In this document: positions 55,612 to 64,000 of the stretch, in pieces | Numbering within the stretch: the stretch's first letter is position 1 | Layout: each line of letters starts with the position of its first letter | Source of the DNA: Diabrotica undecimpunctata | Lineage: Eukaryota > Arthropoda > Insecta > Coleoptera > Chrysomelidae | Direction: 5' to 3' | Length of the DNA stretch: 64,000 nt | Assembly (NCBI RefSeq): GCF_040954645.1 | Contig: NC_092804.1 | Location: forward strand, 146,515,108-146,579,107 | The notes under the pieces: generated by a model | The model's input: only the letters and a program-made list of their open reading frames with translations | Database searches by the model: none | Told to the model about the DNA's origin: nothing | Made by a program: the position numbers and the translations under genes

Positions 55612-56075
55612 CAATGACGCTACAGACCATATCGAGCCTTGGCCTCCACCAAACTATGCCTCCAACTTTGTCAATCCTCTTCAGGTTCTCACGTCTAACA
55701 AATTTTGAGCATCCGCTGCCACTTCATCCTCCCAGCTTTTCCGTGACCTTCCTCTAGGTCTTGCACCCTTAATTTTACTATCAACGGCTCTTTTCGTCAA
55801 TTTTTCGGTCCCCATTCTCACTACATGACTAGCCCATCTTTGTTTCCCTTTACAATTCTTCTTTGAATTTCTGGTTATTCTGTTCCATCCGTGTTTAATG
55901 CAACTCTGAAGTATATGAAACTTTCTACAGTTTCAATATCTTCCGGTTCAATTTCTAGTCCGGTCTGCCATCTCTTCTCTTCTGCAAGATATAACGCCTA
56001 TGTCATCAGCATAGGCGGAAATCTTTATTAATTGATTTGTCAGGTTCCTATATTCAGCAGCTTTTTCACAAGAGT
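55612..56075 (-). pseudogene. LINE RT C-terminal remnant, (GA)n-tailed
   Basis: Minus strand: NQLIKISAYADDIGVISCRR (motif C, YADD intact), a deletion, RWASHVVRMGTEKLTKRAVD, SKIKGARPRGRSRKSWEDEV and AADAQNLLDVRTW. The same C-terminus occurs at 58.30-58.65 kb. Confidence 0.7.
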
Positions 56076-56088
56076 CAGGTTGATCTAC

Positions 56089-56101
56089 ATATATATATAT
56101 A

Positions 56102-56152
<51 letters not shown>

Positions 56153-56153
56153 A
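56089..56153. repeat. (TA)n microsatellite
   Basis: Imperfect TA tract with three TTTA interruptions. Confidence 0.95.
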
Positions 56154-56643
56154 GTTTTTTAGTTTTGTTCCGATTTTGAAATTTGAAACCTGTATTTATT
56201 TTTACATTAAAATTTACACGACTAACGGAAAAACTTAAGGAGGGTATAAGTAAGGGTCATTTTTATACAGACTTACTTTCAAGGTCGTTGCAAAAGTCAC
56301 CCTGTTATTATTTATATTCAAAAATTAGTATTACTATTAATAAGGACCCGGAAAGGCTACTCTTAAAATCGTATTAAAAAATTTAAAGCGTTTTTAACGC
56401 TAACATTTAACATTTAAAAGGAGTACATAGTATGTATTTTTAATAAATTTATTTTTTTATTCAAAAGGTAATACAAAACTAAATAAAACTTGAAATTAAT
56501 TAACTAAATTCATTATGGATGTGACCCCCATCTTTAGTATTTTACGTGTCCCCTTCCAACAAAAAACTTTCCCATGTTTTACGTTGCTCAACAACTGTCA
56601 GCAGACATTAATGTGTTTAGTTTTGTGTTGTCAGTATTAAAAA
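56154..56643. other. No gene recognised
   Basis: AT-rich with no motifs. Confidence 0.35.
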
Positions 56644-56990
56644 TGGTTTACCTATCAATTGAAGATAAAATGTTAATAAAGTCAAAAAAATTATGGTGCC
56701 AAAAGAATTGTAAAAATGTTCCCGGAGTTTAACTTGAAAATGAGCACGGTCAGTTACTTTTTAAAACATTTGAGAGAAAATGATGGTTCCATCAAAATGA
56801 AATCAGGGCGGGGAAGAACAAAAACTGGTAGAAGTCATGAAAATATTGCCATGGTAAGGGAAATTCTTAAAAATGTAGGCAACATGATGTTATTAGTTCA
56901 AGAAAAATATCAAAAATAACAAAATTAAACGTAAAACCGTGCATAGAATAATAAGGCATGACTTGAATAATCGTTAGTTTGTTCGGTCTG
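56644..56990 (+). pseudogene. Transposase helix-turn-helix fragment (DUF4817/mariner-like)
   Basis: The residues MVYLSIEDKMLIKS, then a frameshift, KRIVKMFPEFNLKMSTVSYF, LKHLRENDGSIKMKSGRGRT, HENIAMVREIL and, in another frame, SRKISKITKLNVKTVHRIIRHDLN. This double helix-turn-helix pattern with G-S-I/V and a G-R-x-R-T linker heads several Tc1/mariner-type transposases. The catalytic domain is absent. Confidence 0.6.
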
Positions 56991-57059
56991 TTCTTTTTAA
57001 ATGCACCTGTAAATGAATTTCTAACTAAACAGAATTGATAAAATCGAATAACTAACCAA

Positions 57060-57152
57060 ATACTAAATTACAAATATAAAGGACGAAGAAGTGAAGTTTG
57101 TCACTGGAACAGTCAACAAATGATTAAACTCTGGAATGAAGAAGAAGAAGAC
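57060..57152 (+). repeat. Probable LINE tail with (GAA)n
   Basis: A short piece ends with GAATGAAGAAGAAGAAGACT. The preceding E-V-K-F-V-T-x-T-V-N and stop suggest the very end of group A, but too little remains to be sure. Confidence 0.4.
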
Positions 57153-57154
57153 TA

Positions 57155-57734
57155 TTTTTTTACTTAACGATTATAAACCTTCCCTCAGATTTTCTAGGTT
57201 ATTCCTCACACACATATGGCTTTTGTTGTATTTATTGGTCAACACTTTGTCATATACATATCTCTAAATTTTTCCAACTGTGTAATCAATCTACATCTAT
57301 ATCGACAGTTCTTCATTTAATTTCTCTACTTTAATTTTCCTTTCTCAAATATATAAAAATTGATAAAAATATGTTCTAGCGACTGTTCTACCAAATGATC
57401 AGCCAGATTTAGATAAAAAAAGTTGAAAGAACAGCTAGAATCATTAAACATGATTCTCACCACTTATCTTAGCAATTCTAATTTACTTGTTACATAAATG
57501 AAACTTTTTTGGCAACCTAATAACGTAACAGGTTACATAAAAATAAAATATCCTTGCATTTACTGATAATGTTTTAAGGCGGTAACCACATTTCTCTGAT
57601 AAAAGTAACTAAGTATATAAAAAGTAATAGTGTATAACCGTGAAACTTGTCATCTTTTTTTATTTTATTGACTTAAATAAGCGGAACAGTTCCAGAAAAA
57701 AATGTATTTATATATTTTGTGATATTTTTGATAT
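57155..57734. other. No gene recognised
   Basis: AT-rich with no motifs. Confidence 0.35.
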
Positions 57735-57909
57735 AAAGATGTTGGTAAGACTGACACATTTAAGAGAGGGATATAAACCCCGAATAAATCTATGCAGAAA
57801 TCAAGAAGGGCAAATAACCATGATCCGAAAGAAAAAATCAGTCTGGAAAACCATTTCCCAACTCTTTTAGGGAAGCAAGAACATGAGCATATGGACATGC
57901 AGCACATTA
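57735..57909 (+). pseudogene. LINE linker fragment (between endonuclease and RT)
   Basis: The residues VRLTHLREGYKPRINLCRNQ, EGQIT and, in a shifted frame, HFPTLLGKQEHEHMD match the x-x-R-x-G-Y-x-P-R-x-x-x-C-R-N-x-x-G block ahead of the RT fingers. The fragment ends where the MITE begins. Confidence 0.6.
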
Positions 57910-58302
57910 AGAGCGTAGGCGCAAAATTTCGGACCAATACTTTTTAAATGCCTTCATTTTTTTCGAATTCTGAGAAAACTAACAAATATTTTTAAAAAAT
58001 TTAAACGCAGAATGAAAGATTACATTATTTCTGAGGACCGAAAGTCCCTTAGAATAAACAAAAAGTTTTTTGAATGAGATATTTGGAATTAAAAATCACA
58101 CTAAATTTGCTCTTTTTTTTTCACCCCTGTTACTTATTAAAATAAACATTATAGAAGTTTTCAGGGACTTTTGGCCCTCAGTAATAATGTATTATTTCAC
58201 TCTGCGTTTAAATTTTTCAAAAATACTTATCAGTTTTCTCAGGATTCGAAAAAAATGAATGCATTTAAAAAGCATTGGCCCAAAATTTTGCGCCTACGCT
58301 CT
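57910..58302. mobile_element. Foldback MITE with about 150-bp inverted arms
   Basis: It starts AGAGCGTAGGCGCAAAATTT and ends with the reverse complement. The arms continue inward through ATGCCTTCATTTTTTTCGAA, GAAAACTAACAAATATTTTT and GACCGAAAGTCCCT with scattered mismatches; the middle is about 90 bp of AT-rich DNA. No coding capacity. It lies exactly between two pieces of a LINE. Confidence 0.8.
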
Positions 58303-58645
58303 GGGAGAAAGCTTGAAGTCTTCAAAAGAAAAGATCTAAGAAAGATATGTGGACCTATTAATGAAAACGAAATATTAAGATTCTGGAAGTTTGGAGACTT
58401 CGATGAGCTAGTCATGTAGTGAGAATGGAAGCCGAAATATTGCCGAAAAGAGTCCTAGATAGTAAAATGCAGGCTAGGGTGAGTGATAAAAAGGAAGGTC
58501 ATGGAAAAGGTGGGAGAGTGAAGTGTCAGCGGGTGAGCAAAATTTGCTAGACGAGAGAATTTGGAGAAAAGCGGTACGGGACCGATAAAATTATTATAGT
58601 TTGGAGGAGGCTAATACTCGATTTGGGCTATTGCCATTTTAAAGA
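58303..58645 (+). pseudogene. LINE RT C-terminal tail
   Basis: The residues KLEVFKRKDLRKICGPINEN, EILRFWKFGDFDE, RSHVVRMEAEILPKRVLDSK, a G-R-x-K-V-R-W-K-R-W-E-S-E-V piece in a second frame and NLLDERIWRKAVRDR. The order and residues match 55.6-56.0 kb, so both are copies of one family. Confidence 0.7.
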
Positions 58646-58649
58646 AAGA

Positions 58650-59277
58650 GAGGACTGACAATTGTTATGTTAAAATTGTAACAATTGAACGACCCATCAG
58701 AAACGGTGGGTGCCAATGGGTAACAATATAACTACCTCCGAAAGTTGGAAGCCAGTGTAGAACAATAAAACTTTATTTGGGGCCCAATTGTTAGGCCTCG
58801 TTTAGCTCAGCCTCTCAGGTGTGGAAACGTCTTATCTTAGAGTAAATTTGAAAAATGAGTTTAGCTAAGACAAATAAACTAAGATATTAACTAATCCTGT
58901 TTATTGTACATAAATATATATAAAAATCAAAAATTTTAATATTAACTTAAAATCCAACAGAACAAATCTTGCCTATAAGCTTTACATAAAGATTGTAGTA
59001 GAATGTAGTGGTTAACTGTGGTTGAAATGAGATATTTTCATCTTCAGGTTGCCATTGGGTTCGAAATAGCAGCAGTTATTATTTCATGGTCGACCATGTG
59101 CTGTGGAATTCCTCACCCAAAAAGCTGGACAAAAATTAGGCCAAAAAACTAGAAAAATTACCTTTGTCTCACCAACTTCATAGATTTTAAAATATTTCCT
59201 TGCCATGTAAAATGAATGAAATGAAATAAGCATAATTATAAGTGTAAGCCAAGATTTTATCTAGTGATAAACTTTAT
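58650..59277. other. No gene recognised
   Basis: Nothing beyond a short AACAATTG...CAATTGTT pair around 58680-58795. Confidence 0.35.
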
Positions 59278-59644
59278 ACAGACTATTGTAAAAGGTACAC
59301 TTCGTAATTTATATTGCATTACAAAAATAACACTGATTGAAGCTGTCATTTAGATATGCCCGTGTACTTAGAGCACTTCGGTATCAATCATTCATCTTGT
59401 TCATATTTGATTTAACTATATGAAGGTGTTATTATCAGGTGGAATATGTTAGCTGCGTTAAAAATTCACACATCACTCTCGGATATTGCGCAGCCATGAA
59501 TTTTGTTTTCTTTTTTCTCCCAAATATTCCAAATATGGTCTAAATATGAATTTTATCTCCATTGTTACAGTTCAATTTTTAATTAATATTACAGTTTCTT
59601 TGCCACTTTTTTAAACTTTTTTTTAATGTATATGTTGAATGTAT
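59278..59644 (+). repeat. Unnamed dispersed repeat, copy A
   Basis: It is alignable with 61985-62272: shared blocks include TAATTTATATT, CTGATTGA, AAATTCACACATCACTC, GCAGCCAT, AATTTTGTTTTCTTTT and TACAGTTTCTTTGCCA. Copy A has about 90 extra bp after GCTGTCAT. It is interrupted on its right side by the LINE at 59655. Confidence 0.8.
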
Positions 59645-59654
59645 AATATGTTGA

Positions 59655-61571
59655 CTGGATGACACAAGACATCTTAGATCTAATGGACGTTCGGAGGCAG
59701 TATAAATCCATAAACAGAGAAAAATACAATGAAATACATAAAGAAATCCGAAAAAGAATTAAAGTAGCAAAAGACCGATGGCTACAAGAATCCTGTTTAG
59801 AAATTGAGAAACTGGAGCAACAACACGACAGCTTCCATTTGCATAAAAAACTAAAATAATTAACAGGCAAAAGCAGAACTTATGGGCAAAATATATTACA
59901 AGACTCTGGTGGTAGAATTTTAAGTGATAAAAAAGAGCGCTGTACCCAATGGAAAAATTACATAATAGAATTATTTAACGATGACCAAAGAATCTACCAA
60001 AAAATAACATCTAACCGAGATACAGGCTCACCGATTCTAATCTCAGAAGTTCAGAAGGCTATTGACCAAGCGAAACGAAGGAAGGCTTCTGGTCCTGACG
60101 AAATACCTGCAGAATTGTTAAAACTATTAGATAATGAGAGTGTTGCGATTATCACATCCTTCTTTAATAAGATATACAGCAGCGGCAAATTACCAGACAA
60201 CTGGTTAGAAACGATATTTATAACTATTCCCAAGAAAACGAATGCCAGACAGTGTAGCGACTATCGACTTATCAGTTTAATGAGTCACACGCTCAAAATT
60301 TTTATGAAAATATTGCATTGTCGCATATTTATATATATGTCGTGAGGGGATAACTGGTAAAGAGCAGTTTGGTTTCCGAAACGGTATGGGTACTCGAGAA
60401 GCTCTTTTTTGCATGCGAATACTCTTACAAAAGAGCATTGAGTTTAGGAAAAATATTTACGTATGTTTTATAGATTTCGAAAAAGCCTTTGATAGAGTAC
60501 CACATACATTATTATTTCAATGCTTAGACTCAGTTGGTCTGGACACGTATGACATTAGATTACTTAAAAATCTTTACTACAATCAGACCGCTTGTGTTAA
60601 GGTGGACCAAGAGGTTTCAGCTAAAGTTCCTATTAAGCGTGGTGTCAGATAGGGATGTGTTATGTTACCGATGTTGTTTAATGCCTACACTGAACCAGTT
60701 TTTAAAATAGCGTTAAATGATCGCCGCGAAGGTGTTAAGATCGGTGGTGAAATGATTAACAACATCAGATACGCCGATGACACCGCAATAATAGCAGAGA
60801 GTCTAGAAGATCTTCAAACCCTGTTGAATGCTGTAAACAACGAATGCACTGAAAAGGGCTTAACAATCAACGCAAAAAAAAACAAAATGGATGGTGGTCG
60901 GAAAAATTAATATCGAAGACTCAGTGCTAAGATTAGATAACAAAATCCTGGAAAGGGTGGAATACTTTAGATATCTGGGTAGCTGGAATGACTGCAGGGT
61001 TGAAAGTGACGAGGAAATTTCGACCAGAATAGAACTCGCACGGAAAAACTTTATTAACTGGAGTTCTGTATTATGCAGTAGAAGTCTGTCGTTGACCACA
61101 CGTCTAAGAGTATTGAAGTGCTACGTCTGGTCCACTTTGTTCCATGGATGTGAAACCTGGACAACAAAAATAAAAAATCTCAACAAATTAGAAGCGTTTG
61201 AGTTATGGTGTTACCGTCGCATGCTTAGAATCCCGTGGACAGCACACATATCTAACGAACGCGTGCTAGAGACCATGCACAAAGAGCGAGAATTGATCAA
61301 CATCATCAAAATGAGAAAGGTCCAATACTTCGGTCATATAATGAGAGGACCTAAATATCGCTTACTCCGGCTAATCATTCAGGGCAAAATCGAAGGAAAA
61401 CGTTGGGTCGGAAGAAAACAACTGTCCTGGCTGCGTAACATTAGACAATGGACAGGTCGAACGGTCGAGGAACTGTTTCATCTAGCTGCCGACCGAGAAT
61501 CATTTCATCAGCTTGTCAATATGACGATAGCCAATGCTTGAATACAAGCACGTCACACAAAGAAGAAGAAG
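59655..61571 (+). mobile_element. LINE group A insertion, 5'-truncated, 10-bp TSD
   Basis: AATATGTTGA flanks both sides (59645-59654 and 61572-61581). The 1917-bp insertion encodes, in several frames: ILDLMDVRRQYKSINREKYN and RWLQESCLEIEKLEQQ (linker), RRKASGPDEIPAELLKLL, WLETIFITIPKKTNARQ, FGFRNGMGTREALF, VCFIDFEKAFDRVPHTL (motif A), IKRGVR then a TAG in place of Gln and GCVMLPMLFN (block B), NIRYADDTAIIAES (motif C), FHGCETWTTK, YFGHIMRGPKYRLLRL and SWLRNIRQWTG. It ends AAAGAAGAAGAAG. Defects are a stop near 59858, a frame change near 60345, the TAG at about 60651 and a frameshift in an A9 run near 60880. Confidence 0.92.
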
Positions 61572-61581
61572 AATATGTTGA

Positions 61582-61960
61582 ATACTGCAGCATTAGACAA
61601 ATTAAAGAACAATAAATCACAGGAAGTGGATCAAATAGCATCGGAGCTACTAAAGGAAGGAGAAGACGCATTACTAAAACAGTACATGAGCTGATATCAC
61701 GCTGTTCTTCTTTTTCTATAAAGGTATCGAATCTCTTGAGACCTGCTAAAATATTAATTAAAAGCTGAACTAAGTTGATGCCGACGATCAAATAGTTTTT
61801 TAACAACATTAGGCTCGTTATCCAAAGTTATGATGAACTATTTGAAGAACAGAAATATTTCATACCTTGACTAGCAAGAAAAAAAAGACTGGGTTGGAAA
61901 CATGAGGAAGAGGCCTATGTTCAGCAGTGGACTCTTGAGGCTGGATGATGATGACTAGCA
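61582..61960 (+). pseudogene. RTE LINE with large internal deletion, (TGA)n tail
   Basis: The residues LNTAALDKLKNNKSQEVDQI and ASELLKEGEDALLKQ are the pre-RT block. The final GWKHEEEAYVQQWTLEAG, with GCCTATGTTCAGCAGTGGAC and GGATGATGATGA, is the RTE 3' end. The RT between them is missing. Confidence 0.7.
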
Positions 61961-61984
61961 AGAAAAATGATCTTATCCGATTAA

Positions 61985-62272
61985 AAATATGTGGACTGTT
62001 GTAAAAGACACAGTTCATAATTTATATTATACTACAAAAACAAAACTGATTGAGGCTGTCATCCAGTTATGTCAGCTACGTTATAAATTCACACATCACT
62101 CCCGGATTTTGTGCAGCCATAAATTTTGTTTTCTTTTCTCTTTCAAACCTACCAAATATGATCCAAATATGAATGTTAACCTCATTGTTGCAGCTCCATT
62201 TTTAATGAATAATACAGTTTCTTTGCCAACGCTATTTTAAACATTTTTTCAATGGATATGTTGAATAGTAAT
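61985..62272 (+). repeat. Unnamed dispersed repeat, copy B
   Basis: Direct copy of 59278-59644 without the roughly 90-bp extra piece. The right end is TATGTTGAATAGTAATGAC. No coding capacity was recognised. Confidence 0.8.
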
Positions 62273-62534
62273 GACAGGCTATCGTCCTTGTGTACTTCGT
62301 TTAAGATGTCAAATAGTGCCGTCTCAGCTATCTGATTTTAGTATAGATTTAGGATTAATTATATGTCCTTTCCATCTTCACTGATTTCTCGCAGTATTGG
62401 TATCAGCAAGTCATGTTTGACTCGCGGATATTCAATGATATATGTAACACACTATTGTTAGTTGTAGCACTTTTGAAACAAGCGTTTCGATGAGGACCTG
62501 ATCTCATAACCTCTAATAAAACTAAATTGTGTAT
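62273..62534. other. No gene recognised
   Basis: AT-rich with no motifs. Confidence 0.35.
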
Positions 62535-63033
62535 TATACTAAAATCACAATCAAGATGCACTAGAAATAAACAAACCAAGACACGTTAAATGCAACAAGC
62601 AGCACTCTCAAATAATAATGATTTACAATTTATATAGTTTATATAAATTCCAAATCCCAACAACGTAAGCTTGAGTACCTCGGCCACGTGATGCGGAACG
62701 TAGAAAAATATCGAATTTTTCAACTCGTTATGCAGGGTAAAGTATTTGGCAGAAGAGGACCGGGACACCGTCGTATCTCGTGGTTGAAAAATCTCCGACA
62801 ATGGTTTGGGATGACCTCAGCGGAGCTGTTTCGCAGAGCAGTCAACAGAACCATGATAGCCTTGATGATCGCCAACATCCGGACCGGATAAGGCACTGAA
62901 GAAGAAGAAGAAATCCCAAATCATGATTTACAAAGTTTATACATTGTAAATCATGATTCGGGTGTGTTCCTCGTAACATTCAAGTGTCTTGGTTTGATTA
63001 TTTCTGGTGCATCTTGACTGTGATTTTAGTATA
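62535..63033. mobile_element. Inverted-repeat element split by a LINE tail
   Basis: TATACTAAAATCACAATCAA and the blocks GATGCAC, AGAAATAA, CAAACCAAGACAC on the left recur inverted at 62970-63033. The arms are about 80 bp with several mismatches. Without the LINE insertion the element would be about 240 bp and close to a palindrome around GATTTACA. Confidence 0.7.
62661..62910 (+). mobile_element. LINE group A tail insertion, 9-bp TSD
   Basis: AAATCCCAA at 62652-62660 and 62911-62919 flanks 250 bp. It encodes LEYLGHVMRNVEKYRIFQLV, MQGKVFGRRGPGHRR, SWLKNLRQWFGMTSAELFRR and VNRTMIALMIANIRTG, then a stop and GAAGAAGAAGAAG. The open frame suggests a recent insertion. Confidence 0.9.
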
Positions 63034-63035
63034 GT

Positions 63036-64000
63036 AATCGTCTTTTAATTATGCGGAGAAATAAGTGGCGAAATAAACTGTGGTTCATTAAATTTAAATT
63101 AATAGGTCTGAAAGCTACGTACGGTTTAGAATTTGATGCTTCATTTGCATTTATTAGATCCACCACATCATTAGCATATATTTAATAACAAATAGCTGGA
63201 TCACCGAAATTTTAGTTCAATAATAGAAAATAAAAACCGTATAGAGTTAGCAGGTCAGTACTCATAAGTATCAAAATATTTCTTGGTAAAGAAAATCTAA
63301 ATCACATAACAAGAATGTTACCATGCAATATTTTTTCAACTTTGTCATACGCTTCGGAAGCCTGATATGCCTGAAACGTGAAAATCTCCATCATTTGAAA
63401 GGTGGTGTCATCTGCGTATGATATAACTAACAGAGACAGACGAGCATTTATTTCTTCCTGAAATTTTTGCAGACATTCTCATTGGCCAACAGGCGGCTGT
63501 CAAGCAGAAAACGTTGAAAACAATGTATCATTATAAAAAGGCGATTTGTGAAATGCTTGTTAAAATACATTACACTTAACACTTACACATCATAGATTCT
63601 ATGACGTCATAAATATGACCTGTGCCAAACCGAGTTATCATTATGCATTTTAGGTTGTATTTTGGTGAAGGTTTGGCAGGCGAGGTGGTCATATATTATT
63701 TCTGTAAAATCTTGCCCCAAACAGACAAGAAGGCATCGAGGTTTATATTTTTTCTACTTTAAGAAATCTGTATCAAGACGGTTGTAATATTTTGCCATAA
63801 AAACTAATTCACTTTCAAATCGAGCATAAGTATATTAAGAAAGCTTTTTTCGGGAATAGTCTCAATTTAATGGTGATCTGCATTTATCGATATTGATTTA
63901 AATTATTATTATAAGTATATAATAGTCTCCCGTTTTATACCGCTTCGCGGCTTTGGGAGTATAGCAGGGTAGTCTGCTATATCTAGGGCCTACGGTATAC
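63036..64000. other. No gene recognised; GC-richer block at right edge
   Basis: Mostly AT-rich. From about 63928 the sequence CTCCCGTTTTATACCGCTTC and CGCGGCTTTGGGAGTATAGC changes composition sharply and runs off the window. It looks like the start of another repeat, but I cannot name it. Confidence 0.35.

Noticed and set aside
58795..58850. tRNA-like TTTAGCTCAGCCTC
   Set aside because: Only an A-box-like word, without a B box or a cloverleaf.
1..64000. CRISPR array, bacterial operon or prophage
   Set aside because: No regularly spaced direct repeats and no bacterial-type gene clusters. Splice sites, SINE, LINE and mariner content indicate an insect nuclear genome.

Overview
The window looks like gene-poor, transposon-rich nuclear DNA of an insect; a beetle is my guess and is unproven. 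It is AT-rich, with (TA)n tracts and spliceosomal exon borders. Nearly every long reading frame is a piece of a non-LTR retrotransposon (LINE), a Tc1/mariner-type transposase or another repeat, and almost all are 5'-truncated, frameshifted or nested. I found no operons, CRISPR arrays, rRNA genes or intact tRNA genes. Family names come from recognising motifs by eye; no database search was run.

Layout. 0-5 kb: mariner-type transposase remnant, MADF-domain remnant fused to a LINE tail, LINE scraps, THAP-like scrap. 5-7.5 kb: hAT-like MITE, then a tandemly duplicated 0.7-kb unit carrying a LINE and several short snap-back palindromes. 8-24 kb: mariner remnant and a patchwork of LINE pieces on both strands, including a LINE interrupted by a GC-rich insertion with a 13-bp target-site duplication (TSD), and a tRNA-derived SINE. 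24-25.4 kb: pseudogene of an insect multicopy protein family. 25.8-31.0 kb: a complete LINE on the minus strand (ORF1 with zinc knuckles; ORF2 with endonuclease, reverse transcriptase and RNase H), both frames open, 14-bp TSD, (CA)n tail. 31.9-35 kb: more LINE remnants. 35.57-37.16 kb: a giant almost perfect palindrome with two 791-bp arms. 39.6-45 kb: LINE remnants and a complete but decayed Tc1 element carrying a nested RNase H-type LINE. 45.8-50.6 kb: the only convincing host gene, two coding exons in matching phase separated by a 4.3-kb intron that holds a second copy of the SINE, a Penelope-like GIY-YIG fragment, a second hairpin element and two RTE-type LINEs. 52-64 kb: a mariner N-terminus joined to a LINE, further LINEs with well-defined TSDs, foldback MITEs and unnamed dispersed repeats.

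Theme. Two LINE groups repeatedly end in (GAA)n, others in (TGA/ATG)n, (GA)n, (CA)n or (AATCT)n. For several copies a TSD proves that the simple repeat is the 3' tail. For reference below, LINE group A is the set of copies with YLGHI/V-R-E/N-KYxLLQ C-termini, and LINE group X is the set with CFVDLKKAFD and RPIMTYA motifs. The giant palindrome and the 47.5-kb hairpin both carry a CTGAAGA-N-stem-GAAA motif and are the most unusual structures here.
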